64,000 nt of DNA from an uncultured Pseudomonadales bacterium (lineage in GTDB: Bacteria > Pseudomonadota > Gammaproteobacteria > Pseudomonadales > Azotimanducaceae). A program made the translations under genes and the position numbers. Of the stretch, positions 26,282-34,543 are shown one piece after another. The stretch lies in contig OY282430.1 in assembly GCA_958296025.1 (NCBI GenBank), positions 186,001 to 250,000 on the forward strand, written 5' to 3'. Each line of letters begins with the position of its first letter. The first letter of the stretch is position 1. The notes under the pieces were generated by a model that had not been told where the DNA came from, did not search any database, and saw only the letters and a program-made list of their open reading frames with translations.

Positions 26282-26494
26282 TCAGGACTCAACGGGCGTC
26301 GGGACCCGGTAGGGGAGACTGCGGCGTCGCCGACCAACGCGGCTACGACCTGCACCCACGGAGTGTCTTCGGTGGTCATCGCGTCTTCGATCCATTGCAG
26401 GTATTCGGTGAAGATCGATTCCATGTCCTGCTGACCGCTCTGGTAGCGGGCGCGTTTGAGCGGTTCGGCCAAATTGGAATGCGCCAGCCACGCT
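26282..26494 (-). pseudogene. Unidentified protein fragment in the defence-gene graveyard
   Basis: The frame encodes K-L-R-Q-L-E-A-W-L-A-H-S-N-L-A-E-P-L and Y-L-Q-W-I-E-D-A-M-T-T-E-D-T-P-W-V-Q-V-V-A-A-L-V-G, which reads like the C-terminal helices of a larger protein. There is no good start. Its upstream part runs antiparallel in frame to the decayed RelE-helicase. I do not recognise the family. Position between two defence remnants suggests it is another. Confidence 0.4.
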
Positions 26495-26867
26495 TCAAGC
26501 TGGCGCAGCTTGCGGCGCTTCGGCGGGGCTGTTGTCTTGTGGCGCACACACCTGCATTGCACCGGTCTCGGGGTTGACATCGCAGCGACGGCGCGTGGCC
26601 CAGTGGTAGGCGTCGTCATGCTTATCCGCCCAACAGCATGTGAATGTCGCCCCGCGCCGGCTTCAAGACGATGGCGCGATAGCTGCCGTTGATGCGCAGC
26701 GAACGCATGTTCGGGTCTTTCGCGCCGTGGATGCGCTCGTAGTTCAAGCCGCTGGCGGTGGGGTTGCTGTTGAAGCGGGCGATGAGCGAACGCACATTGC
26801 GCTGCTGCGCTCCCGGCAGGCGGGCGAAGGCGGACAGGAAGTCCACGGACATGGCCATGTTGGTCAT
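26495..26867 (-). pseudogene. RelE-like N-terminal domain of a UvrD-type helicase, frameshifted and truncated
   Basis: The first frame (26867 to ~26625) gives F-L-S-A-F-A-R-L-P-G-A-Q-Q-R-N-V, Y-E-R-I-H-G-A-K-D-P-N-M-R-S-L-R-I-N and Y-R-A-I-V-L-K-P. After I-H-M-L-L the frame breaks. One base off, it continues W-A-D-K-H-D-D-A-Y-H-W-A-T-R-R-R-C-D-V-N-P-E-T-G-A-M-Q-V and stops near 26495. Together these match the N-terminal module of long UvrD-like helicases that begin with a RelE-like domain. The helicase body is gone. Confidence 0.75.
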
Positions 26868-26995
26868 GGCGACTTATCCCTCAGCAGAGAAAAACAGCTT
26901 GTAACCCGTCTGCCGGGCAACCCAGTAGCGTGAGAGGAGGCTGCGTGAGAGCAAGTAGTACCCGCCAAGCGCGGGAATCAGGAGGAGGCCGAGGT

Positions 26996-27208
26996 TCACC
27001 GCTCGCGAGACGGGCCTTGGCGCTCGGGTGCCGAGCCTCCGGGATCTTGGTGTCCGCGGCCCTCGCTCTGCAAGACTCGGCCCATCTTCTCCATCATATC
27101 CTGCGCGGCCTTGCTGCGGAGGAGCTCTCGTTCGTTCACATAGAGGCCCCCTAGGGGCGTCACATGCACCTTCACGGTGTCTTCGTCCGGCTCGCTACGT
27201 TTGCTCAT
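26996..27208 (-). CDS. Small hypothetical protein between helicase remnants
   Basis: From ATG 27208 (AGGAACAG upstream) the ~70-residue product reads M-S-K-R-S-E-P-D-E-D-T-V-K-V-H-V-T-P-L-G-G-L-Y-V-N-E-R-E-L-L, then an Arg-, Gly- and Glu-rich tail. The first half looks folded, while the tail may be frameshifted. No family is recognised. It lies between a helicase C-terminal fragment and the RelE-helicase fragment on the same strand, so it may be a leftover small subunit of the same lost system. Confidence 0.45.
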   Translation of the reverse strand: MSKRSEPDEDTVKVHVTPLGGLYVNERELLRSKAAQDMMEKMGRVLQSEGRGHQDPGGSAPERQGPSRER

Positions 27209-27261
27209 CTGTTCCTCCAAGTCTCCACGGCGGCAATCTAGCACAGGGCGCACCGTCGGCG

Positions 27262-27768
27262 CTATGGTTGGCCTAGGACGCTGTTGATGATGCGCTCGGC
27301 TCCTTCGCTGTCATCGCCGACCGAGCAAACCTGCCAGCCCGCCTGCTCGAACAGGGCTGCCTTCTCGGCTTGCTCGCCTTGGAGCAGGGCCACCCGGTGC
27401 TTCGTCCAAGCGAGCTCGGCCTCGGCCAGCACACGGCCCGCTTCGTCGGCAAGTTCGAACCCTACCTCTGGGGCCGGCAGGCCGTTCGCCGCCCATTGCT
27501 GCATCGCGCCGTGCAGCGCTTCGACGGCCAGTTCCATCGCCATGTCCCACGCGGTGGACTCGGTTGGCGGCCTGTCGTCCGGCGGTGGTTGGCCAGCGGT
27601 GGCGAACTCCGGGTAGCGGCCCCCCTGCACGCCTTGCTGCGTGATCCACCAAGCGTTGGGGAGGAATTGCAGCAGGTTAAATAGGCGCAATGCGCCGTTC
27701 CAAGCAGGGCGGTAGTCGGCGTGGTGGCAGCTTGCGTCGTCATCGCGCAGGTGGAGGATGGCCAGCAA
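27262..27768 (-). pseudogene. C-terminal fragment of a large protein, probably a defence-type DEAD/DEAH helicase
   Basis: A stop codon (27769-27771) precedes the first usable codon, and the frame opens in the middle of a fold: A-L-R-L-F-N-L-L-Q-F-L-P-N-A-W-W-I-T. It later reads V-G-F-E-L-A-D-E-A-G-R-V-L-A-E-A-E-L-A-W-T, then E-Q-A-G-W-Q-V. A D/E-rich strand followed by A-E-A-E-L-A-W and an A-G-W-x-V end is a pattern I associate with the C-terminus of long DUF1998-like or restriction-helicase proteins. The family name is tentative. It is probably not functional alone. Confidence 0.5.
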
Positions 27769-27921
27769 CTAAGTGGGATCGGGCGGTTCCAAGCCTGATC
27801 CGCCGAGGCTCGCCGCGCCAGCTATAATCCGACTCACGAACCTAGCCGTTGGGAGTTATATACTTGAATCCCCAATCTCATTGTGCGCTTACCCTTGGGA
27901 GGCAAATCATTTCCGGTCAGA

Positions 27922-28965
27922 CTAAACGCCATACCTGCGCCGCCAATACGCGGCCCATTGGTCCGCCGACTCCCTACATTTAGCCTCCACTGAATCGACC
28001 AATGTAGCAGGTGCAACCACGGCAAATTGTTCCCTCGGCTGCTTTAGCACAGTTTCCATAACGTCAGCCACCGTCTTGGTTTCAGGGAACCGCTCCTTCA
28101 GCCCCGGCGAGGTGATTATCTCCCGGTAGGCAAGGTTCTCTGCAGGAACCACAACCACCACTTTAGCCTCAGAGACACCGAGTTCTGCCTTCTGCACCAT
28201 CCGGTCGGCCAACAGCCTTTGCCGCATAATCTGATAAAAGGGCTCGTAGAGGAATTCATCCATTTTCGGGGCGGTGGCCGGGTTAAAGGAAGAAGCGTCG
28301 GCATAGTACCAGGGCGAGTATATCTGCCGCCGGGTCTTCCCCGCTTTGCCCAAGCCCTTGTAAGCGCGTTCCGGCCTACTGCAAAAATACTGCTCAACGT
28401 ATTTCCATTCCAGCAGGTAGGCCCGTTTCTGTCCGGTTTCCGTTTCAGCCACCAAAAAGGCGTCAATACTGGTGGTTTGAGTGCCCCGAGTTCTCCGACC
28501 CTCCAGAGAACGCTCCAAGCCAATCCACTCGAATTCCACGGGCGACTTCTTGCCCTGATAGCTAATGTCAACTATGCTGCGCACGTCATCGTCTATGCTC
28601 TTTAGCGTCGCAAGCAACGCGCCGGGAATCTCAATCAGGGGGAGCAAGAAGTTCACGCAGGCAACTTGCGAACTCGCCATATTCCGCGTCGGCCCGTCCA
28701 CTTTACTATTGTCGCCGCTCCGAGGAGATTTCCACCATTTAATAGCTCTGTCCTTGAAGAACCGCATCGCGCCAGCGGCATTTCTTATTGAGGGATAGAG
28801 ATTATCAACTTCGCTGCCAAGAGCCAGCAGGTGCCGATGGCGAGTACCTTTATCATCCGACGGATTACGACCTTCAAGACTGATAGTGTCCGAACTATCC
28901 CGAAAATTGCCCTGATGCTTTCTTGTCGAATACTCAAACTTTGGTTCCCTGCTTTGGCCGGTCAC
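27922..28965 (-). CDS. PGN_0703-type putative restriction endonuclease, PD-(D/E)XK
   Basis: A 347-residue nuclease. M-A-S-S-Q-V-A-C-V-N-F-L-L-P-L near residues 96-110 is the N-terminal hallmark of the PGN_0703 group. The catalytic core shows Asp168 (S-I-D-A-F-L-V-A) and Glu186/Lys188 (L-L-E-W-K-Y), i.e. D-Xn-E-X-K. It lies 71 bases after the DNA methyltransferase on the same strand and is the last gene of a HerA-NurA-methyltransferase-nuclease set. A likely role is cutting unmodified or HerA/NurA-processed DNA. The protein looks intact, with no internal stop, and has lower GC than the chromosomal neighbours. Confidence 0.75.
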   Translation of the reverse strand: MTGQSREPKFEYSTRKHQGNFRDSSDTISLEGRNPSDDKGTRHRHLLALGSEVDNLYPSIRNAAGAMRFFKDRAIKWWKSPRSGDNSKVDGPTRNMASSQVACVNFLLPLIEIPGALLATLKSIDDDVRSIVDISYQGKKSPVEFEWIGLERSLEGRRTRGTQTTSIDAFLVAETETGQKRAYLLEWKYVEQYFCSRPERAYKGLGKAGKTRRQIYSPWYYADASSFNPATAPKMDEFLYEPFYQIMRQRLLADRMVQKAELGVSEAKVVVVVPAENLAYREIITSPGLKERFPETKTVADVMETVLKQPREQFAVVAPATLVDSVEAKCRESADQWAAYWRRRYGV

Positions 28966-29036
28966 ACCAATCCTCCTTGGTTCTGCTGTACCACCAGGAA
29001 CGCCACCGCCTCGCGCAGCGTCATCCCCTTCCGCCC

Positions 29037-30167
29037 CTATCTCGGCTCTAGTATGAGGTCAATTTCGCAGTTCGCCCGCTTGGGTGCGCCACCGCGGCTG
29101 TAGGCCTTGGTCTGGCATTGTGCTGGAAGCGGGCGTGATTGCTCGACGATGCGCTTTTCCGGAAAAACACTCTCCAGCGTGGCCTTGGTATTTCGGTAGG
29201 TGGACTCTCGCTGGTCGGTACGAACATAGATCACCGCATCGTCGGCTAACAGCCGTCTGCACTTGCGAAATACCTGATCAAGTAGCGCTCTGTATCGACT
29301 TTCGTTGCCAAATTTTCCGCCGTAGTGATTGCTTACATTTGCATTAGGACGCATCGGGCCGCCTAACAGCCATAGCCTGAGCCACTGGTCGTAATAATAG
29401 TTAGTGACGCCGAGATAAGGCGGCGAGGTGATAAGAAGTCTTGCCTTAGTCCGTTTCCCATCCTCGACTTCCCGCACAAACCGGGACAGTTGCTGCCGAC
29501 TGTCGCCCAGATACACGGCGGCCTTGCCGGCCTGTGGCGTACCGTGAACATATCGCCAGCCGATGCGCCTTTGGAGGAACGCCACCAAGTCAACTTCAGG
29601 TGGCTCCATTTCTCTTTCGTGCCACCAGCGGATGCAGTAGTCCGGTGCCATTGCGGTGCTTTGCCGCATCTGATTGGATAAGGCTCTACCTTGCTTGCCG
29701 TGCAGCGAAATAAGGACAAGGGCCATCAGAACCCGGTCTGCATTTGCTCGCCGCCAATCAAGATTTCTGCGTGCCGCCAGAAGGAACTCACACACCTTTG
29801 GCGAGTAGCAATGATGGAAGAATGCCGGCAACGCATCCGCGTCGGTACGATACCTGCCCGCGTTCTCAGCTAGGAACTCCAACTTGGCTGTAACGGCTTC
29901 AAGCCGAGCCGGCTTGAGCTTCGCGTTGGCGTAGACGTAGCCTAGGGGATTGATATCGACACCAATGGCGGAGCGTCCCTTGATGGCGGCACTGAACATA
30001 GCCGATCCTCGGCCGGCGAAGGGGTCAACAACGGTGTCGCCTACGCCAGTGTACTTGGCGATTGCCCAATCGGTGAACGTTGTGGGGAACATTCCGTAGT
30101 ACGGTCCAATGCCTGCCCAGCGGGATGCAGCTGTCCCATATCGCGTAGCTCCGTTCGCAGCTTTCAT
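29037..30167 (-). CDS. DNA methyltransferase (amino-methylating, S-P-P-Y type)
   Basis: Three hundred and seventy-six residues. The SAM-binding motif I is D-P-F-A-G-R-G-S at ~48-55, followed by G-V-D-I-N-P-L-G. The catalytic motif IV is T-S-P-P-Y-L-G-V near residue 247. Order I then IV fits an N6-adenine or N4-cytosine enzyme. It overlaps the NurA stop by 4 bases (ATGA) and is followed by a PD-(D/E)XK nuclease, so the two would form a modification/restriction pair inside a HerA-NurA cassette. The target sequence is unknown. Confidence 0.88.
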   Translation of the reverse strand: MKAANGATRYGTAASRWAGIGPYYGMFPTTFTDWAIAKYTGVGDTVVDPFAGRGSAMFSAAIKGRSAIGVDINPLGYVYANAKLKPARLEAVTAKLEFLAENAGRYRTDADALPAFFHHCYSPKVCEFLLAARRNLDWRRANADRVLMALVLISLHGKQGRALSNQMRQSTAMAPDYCIRWWHEREMEPPEVDLVAFLQRRIGWRYVHGTPQAGKAAVYLGDSRQQLSRFVREVEDGKRTKARLLITSPPYLGVTNYYYDQWLRLWLLGGPMRPNANVSNHYGGKFGNESRYRALLDQVFRKCRRLLADDAVIYVRTDQRESTYRNTKATLESVFPEKRIVEQSRPLPAQCQTKAYSRGGAPKRANCEIDLILEPR

Positions 30168-31519
30168 GATCGCGGAAACATCTTGTGGAGAATCTCCGCC
30201 CCTGCCTTGAGCGGTATGGCCGCATGTGCGTGCGCCCTAACCAGCGGCGCAAAACCGTCCTCGTACAGATAGGTCGATAGATCGTCCATGATGTCTAGGG
30301 CTTCGCCCAGTCGCGGGAACGCTTCCGCGTCAACGCAATCCAAATTGCGTCCGGTGTCGTTCACGATGGGGGTAGTGATGACGGAGTGCTGACCTTTGCT
30401 GTTCTTGTAAAGAACCTTCCTGCCGTAGTAAGTCTGCCGCCCGAATGCGTTCGATCCTGCGGGGCGATGGAGAATGTGTTGACTGATGTATTCTGACGTC
30501 GGCGCATATGCGGTTGCATCAGGTAAGGCTTGCCTGGGGCCATCGTCGTCCGACCAGTCCAGTAACTTCAAGTGTTCCATGAAGTGCCCGGTCTTTTCGA
30601 CGCCCACAAGCAAGACCCCGGAGTGGCCGGTGCCTATTTGGATACTGTGGATGCGTTCTACTTCGCGCTGCATCCAAGTGCGCATCCAAGCAGATGACCC
30701 AAATACCGCCAGCGGACCGTCCATGATGAAAGCGGTGTCGCGGATGAAGGCCGGGTTTCCGGCCTGCTCACAGTAACGCAGTATGTTTGCTAACGTAAGC
30801 TGTTCAGTGACCTGTTGGAACAGAGTATAGATTTGTCCATTCGGCCCGAGGTCATCAAACCTCTCGTGAATGCCCAATATATCTGTTTGGTAGAGGACCT
30901 CCCGCCGAGAGCAGGGGCATCTGGCTTCGCCAGCTGCAGGCGGTGTTACGTGCCCATTTCCGACTTCCTTCGGACAGTCTTCTACAGGACAGACAACTTG
31001 CTGCGCCGGTCTCCCACGAATTATGGCAGCCAGCGTCTCTAGCAAGGTTTCGTGACCGCTTTCGATTCGACCCTGCAAGGTTTGGTAGATCGTCCGACGA
31101 AAAAAACGTTGAGGCGAATCGTCAGGGTGGTCTCGCTCCGTCACGTTGCACCCAGGTAGAACGGCATCCATCGCATCGCATTTCTCCATGCGCCGGATAT
31201 CGCTGGGACGTGGTATCCACCTTGGGTCTTGGTTTCTGATGGCCTGCAGATCCAACACCACTGCCGCAATTCGCATCAGAGCCGCCTCCGCACCGGGATA
31301 GCCGTTGCGAACCGCAGTGCGGACAGTGGAGCCGTCTATAGCAATAATCCTAGTAATACGGTTTCTGTGGCGGTCCGGATCGACAATCGCCGGCAACACA
31401 TGCTGGTCGTTGGAGTCTTTGGTGCTAATCGTACCGTGGAAGTCACGGACGCTCTGGCTGGTTGTCAAGCCGGGCAGTGACTCGCCGCTCGCAAACTCAT
31501 CCTTGTAGGGCATGGCCAC
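30164..31519 (-). CDS. nurA: NurA-domain nuclease
   Basis: A 451-residue protein. The conserved NurA motif appears as I-I-A-I-D-G-S near residues 54-60, with Asp as a metal ligand. The later I-M-D-G-P-L-A-V-F and the C-terminal H-A-H-A-A-I fit the NurA fold. In archaea NurA works with the HerA hexamer to resect DNA ends, and in bacteria the pair occurs mostly in defence loci. The start codon follows a GGGGGG run. The stop overlaps the methyltransferase start, and HerA is upstream on the same strand with 124 bases between. It is longer than typical archaeal NurA (~350), with an inserted Cys-rich segment (CPVEDCPKEVG...CPCS) that could bind zinc. Confidence 0.85.
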   Translation of the reverse strand: MAMPYKDEFASGESLPGLTTSQSVRDFHGTISTKDSNDQHVLPAIVDPDRHRNRITRIIAIDGSTVRTAVRNGYPGAEAALMRIAAVVLDLQAIRNQDPRWIPRPSDIRRMEKCDAMDAVLPGCNVTERDHPDDSPQRFFRRTIYQTLQGRIESGHETLLETLAAIIRGRPAQQVVCPVEDCPKEVGNGHVTPPAAGEARCPCSRREVLYQTDILGIHERFDDLGPNGQIYTLFQQVTEQLTLANILRYCEQAGNPAFIRDTAFIMDGPLAVFGSSAWMRTWMQREVERIHSIQIGTGHSGVLLVGVEKTGHFMEHLKLLDWSDDDGPRQALPDATAYAPTSEYISQHILHRPAGSNAFGRQTYYGRKVLYKNSKGQHSVITTPIVNDTGRNLDCVDAEAFPRLGEALDIMDDLSTYLYEDGFAPLVRAHAHAAIPLKAGAEILHKMFPRS

Positions 31520-31643
31520 CCCCCGGCCAAACAGGAAGTCCTAATACGAACCGATAGCTCGCATACGGTATCACCTCGAACATCAACCCCTCTGGAGATC
31601 TCATAGGAGCAGCTCGCTAGACACAACGACCATCAAGGTCAAT

Positions 31644-33806
31644 CTAAGTCGCCTGCTGTTGAGGTGGCGCGAAGCGGTGTATCTGCACCGGCATGGTATA
31701 GGGGCTTGAGTGCGTCCGCACTCGCACGAATCCGGCTTCGTTGGTCTTGCGGATACCCGCCGTGAAGTCGGAGAAATCGTAGTATCTATCCAGTTCTCTC
31801 GTTTCTCCGGAACTATTTATGTAGGAAAGAAACCAATTCTCGGTATTCGTGAGAATGTTAGCTTGCACAGAGGATGGCTCTTGTGTGGAATAGACTAAGC
31901 CGATGTTGAACTTAGCTCCCTCTTTTGCGACGCGAGGCCAGACTTCTGTGGTATCCCGCTCATTTCCTTTTGGCAGCAGAGTATGAGCTTCTTCGACGTA
32001 TACTATGACGGGGGGTGGCTTCTGGAGATTTCCGTCTTCGTCAACTCTTGGATTGACGAAGTGACGTTGTTGCCTCTCGAAGATACGCCACATTATCTGC
32101 TTCGCCGACTGGTTGTTCATATCTGGGCTCCCTAGCGCTTGATCGAGGATTACCAAGCGTCCCTTTTCCAAGTCATCGAGAACGCGTTGTATAGGATCCT
32201 CTTGATTTTGCGTGGGGCTGTGCCAGTTGCGGCACTCCCGAATAGCTTGTATGCCTCGAGTGTTTTCGAAAATGCGGAGCAGGTTGTTGATGCGATCGTC
32301 GTGCCAGTCGCGACGATCGTGTTTTGATAGGTAGTCTTTATTGAAATTTTTGTAACCATGATCGCCCTTCCAAGCGGCGAATGCGCGGCAAAAGTTGGCG
32401 GCTTGGCCCCAAGTTAACTTGTCTTCCTTCAACGCATACACAAAATGCTGCATATGCTCATCCGATTCCATAGCCTTCCTGATTTCTGCGCCAAACAGCC
32501 CGCGGATCGATGGAGCTCCCTGCGCCGCCGCGAAACCAGCACTGTGTAAGATAGCTCTATAGAAAAAAATAGCACGGTTGTAACGGACGCTAGTGCCCCA
32601 GTCGCTCACATCGGGAGGAGCGGTGATCTCGGTACTAACGAAAGCTTGGATATAGCCACCGCTCTCGGTCAGCAGACGCTGATTTACGAGATCCTTGCCT
32701 GCATAAAGACTAGCCAATGCTTCGTCATAGTCACCTTTATCGGGGCTATTTTGCGTGGGGATGCTCCCGCCATAGAAGTTGACCTTCATGACGCGGCGGT
32801 AAGGATCTCCCTCACGCTCGATGAGACTGTGAATCACGACATCGCCCTTTACGGACTGGTCAACGTTATTTAAGTTGCGCAGAGCTCCTTGGTCTTGAGC
32901 ATTCGGGTTGGCATACTCGCCTTCTGGGTCGATGATGAGCTGGGCGACGCGAATTGGGTTGTCTTTATCCAGTCGCATCCGAAACACGGCGTCGGCTATG
33001 GTCTTGACGGTGTTGGATTTGCCGGTGCGCGTCATCCCGAACAGGGCTGTGCGTTTGGCAATGATGTCGGCGGTAGTCATTTCTATCGGAACGGCCTCGG
33101 GTGCATTGGCGTCGTAGGCACTGGCTGAGTACCGCAAGCGCCCAATTTCAATACGCGGTTGGCTAGAACTCTCCCCTTTGGCGTGGTTGACGATGCGTTG
33201 CAGGCCAGCCCCGGCCGGCTTGTATATCTTCATACCTTGCCCAGCGTAGAAGTTCTCGATATCGCCACCGAAAGCGAGCTCGTGGAGCTCAGTGTGCGGA
33301 TTTTTTCGGGGACGGAATGTGCCTAGAATTCGACAATGAGCACCAGCATAGCGCATCTGGTGCAGCGTAAGTACGTCGGTGGTGTTGTCCTCATCGTAGT
33401 TGGACGGTGAATCCGAGGCCCGTTTGGTGGCCTCAAGACGTTTCTGCTGAACCTCAATGTCGTTGGGCAATTTGCTAGAGCCGAGGACACGGAGAAGAAT
33501 AAACTGAGCGTCGGGGTCGCTTAGTTCGGGCATAGCGTCCGGCTTCATGCGGGTAGCGATGAGCAGGCACCCGTGAGGCACACCTCCAACCTCCTTTTTC
33601 ATGGAGTCGTGGATGAGTACCTCGGCGGTCTCGTAGTCCATGCTGATGAGGTCCCCGACGTAGCGATCCTCTTGCACGGCGTCGCTGAGGTTCTGGATTA
33701 CCTCACTCTCGTGGGACTCCTCTTGGTGGGCTCGTTGGGCGCTGGCGACGGCGGTGCCACCTTCGACCGACCGGGCGCCCGTCCTATAGGGGTCAATGGC
33801 GGTCAT
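31644..33806 (-). CDS. herA: HerA-like ATPase / DNA translocase
   Basis: About 720 residues from ATG 33806. Walker A is [10 protein letters not shown] near residue 257. A conserved [10 protein letters not shown] follows, and Walker B is [12 protein letters not shown] near residue 600. An arginine-finger-like R-V-A-K-E-G-A-K-F and S-T-Q-E-P-S-S-V downstream match HerA/FtsK-family translocases. The N-terminal ~200 residues include a HAS-barrel-like region. It should form a hexamer that pumps DNA into NurA. The start lies inside the decayed type IIG gene fragment, so its original promoter may come from that gene. Confidence 0.88.
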   Translation of the reverse strand: MTAIDPYRTGARSVEGGTAVASAQRAHQEESHESEVIQNLSDAVQEDRYVGDLISMDYETAEVLIHDSMKKEVGGVPHGCLLIATRMKPDAMPELSDPDAQFILLRVLGSSKLPNDIEVQQKRLEATKRASDSPSNYDEDNTTDVLTLHQMRYAGAHCRILGTFRPRKNPHTELHELAFGGDIENFYAGQGMKIYKPAGAGLQRIVNHAKGESSSQPRIEIGRLRYSASAYDANAPEAVPIEMTTADIIAKRTALFGMTRTGKSNTVKTIADAVFRMRLDKDNPIRVAQLIIDPEGEYANPNAQDQGALRNLNNVDQSVKGDVVIHSLIEREGDPYRRVMKVNFYGGSIPTQNSPDKGDYDEALASLYAGKDLVNQRLLTESGGYIQAFVSTEITAPPDVSDWGTSVRYNRAIFFYRAILHSAGFAAAQGAPSIRGLFGAEIRKAMESDEHMQHFVYALKEDKLTWGQAANFCRAFAAWKGDHGYKNFNKDYLSKHDRRDWHDDRINNLLRIFENTRGIQAIRECRNWHSPTQNQEDPIQRVLDDLEKGRLVILDQALGSPDMNNQSAKQIMWRIFERQQRHFVNPRVDEDGNLQKPPPVIVYVEEAHTLLPKGNERDTTEVWPRVAKEGAKFNIGLVYSTQEPSSVQANILTNTENWFLSYINSSGETRELDRYYDFSDFTAGIRKTNEAGFVRVRTHSSPYTMPVQIHRFAPPQQQAT

Positions 33807-34345
33807 GGGGTGGGCCCAGGTCGAACGGAGCACGATGCACGACTTCGTACTGCCGCATGACGGGGAACTGGACGCGGTAGATAGTTTGGAGCTCGTCCAA
33901 GGTTAGGTTAAGGGCTTTGGCGGCTAGGACGTCGATTTCGACTAGGGCTTGCCGGCGGGCGTAGTCGGTGCGTAGGGCGTGGTCTTGGTGCCATTTTGGG
34001 GTTAGCTGCGCCCAGTCGTTGGGGAGGCGCGGGTCTGGGCGTGTCCAAGCGTCTTGGCGGAAGGCGTGGATGGCGGTCATTGTGGTGCCGTTGGCTGATG
34101 GCCGTGGAGACATGCAGGTATCGTACCACAAGTCGGCGTAGTGGTTAGTTAGGCAGCATAGACGTAAGGCTCTGATTCTTAAGGCGGCTCGGATGCGGGG
34201 GGGCGCTGTCTTCGGTGAGGATGGGGAGGCGACTTAGCCAAGATAGGTTTATCTCGCGGTGCCGGTTCTCTTGGCGAGAAAGTCCAAGACGATAGACATG
34301 GATAGGGCCGCGAAGTCGAGGAAGTCGCCTACTCGTTGTGAATGC
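33793..34345 (-). pseudogene. C-terminal remnant of an Eco57I-like type IIG restriction-methylation enzyme, in three frames
   Basis: Read on the minus strand in three frames, the pieces join as V-G-D-F-L-D-F-A-A-L-S-M-S-I-V-L-D-F-L-A-K (34340 to ~34265), [19 protein letters not shown] (~34265 to 34205), and then [13 protein letters not shown]. The last frame runs to [19 protein letters not shown] and [13 protein letters not shown] near 33830. These are the closing segments of large type IIG enzymes. One break lies in a run of seven C (34199-34205). The N-terminal nuclease and methylase domains are missing. It overlaps the herA start. Confidence 0.8.
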
Positions 34346-34543
34346 CGGTTAGGGGCATGGCTGGCGCGTCCGCGGCTCGGTAGTGTGACAGTATGCTACG
34401 AACATGCCGGGCGAAAGGTGCCAAGTGCTCACGAAATTGGCGGCAGGCAGGCAGCCGCACCTTGCCTGAACAGTTTCGGGGCCTTGGCTGGCCCCGCGCC
34501 CTTCCTTGAAGGGGGCTGCTCCACTGCCTATGATCGCCCCCCA

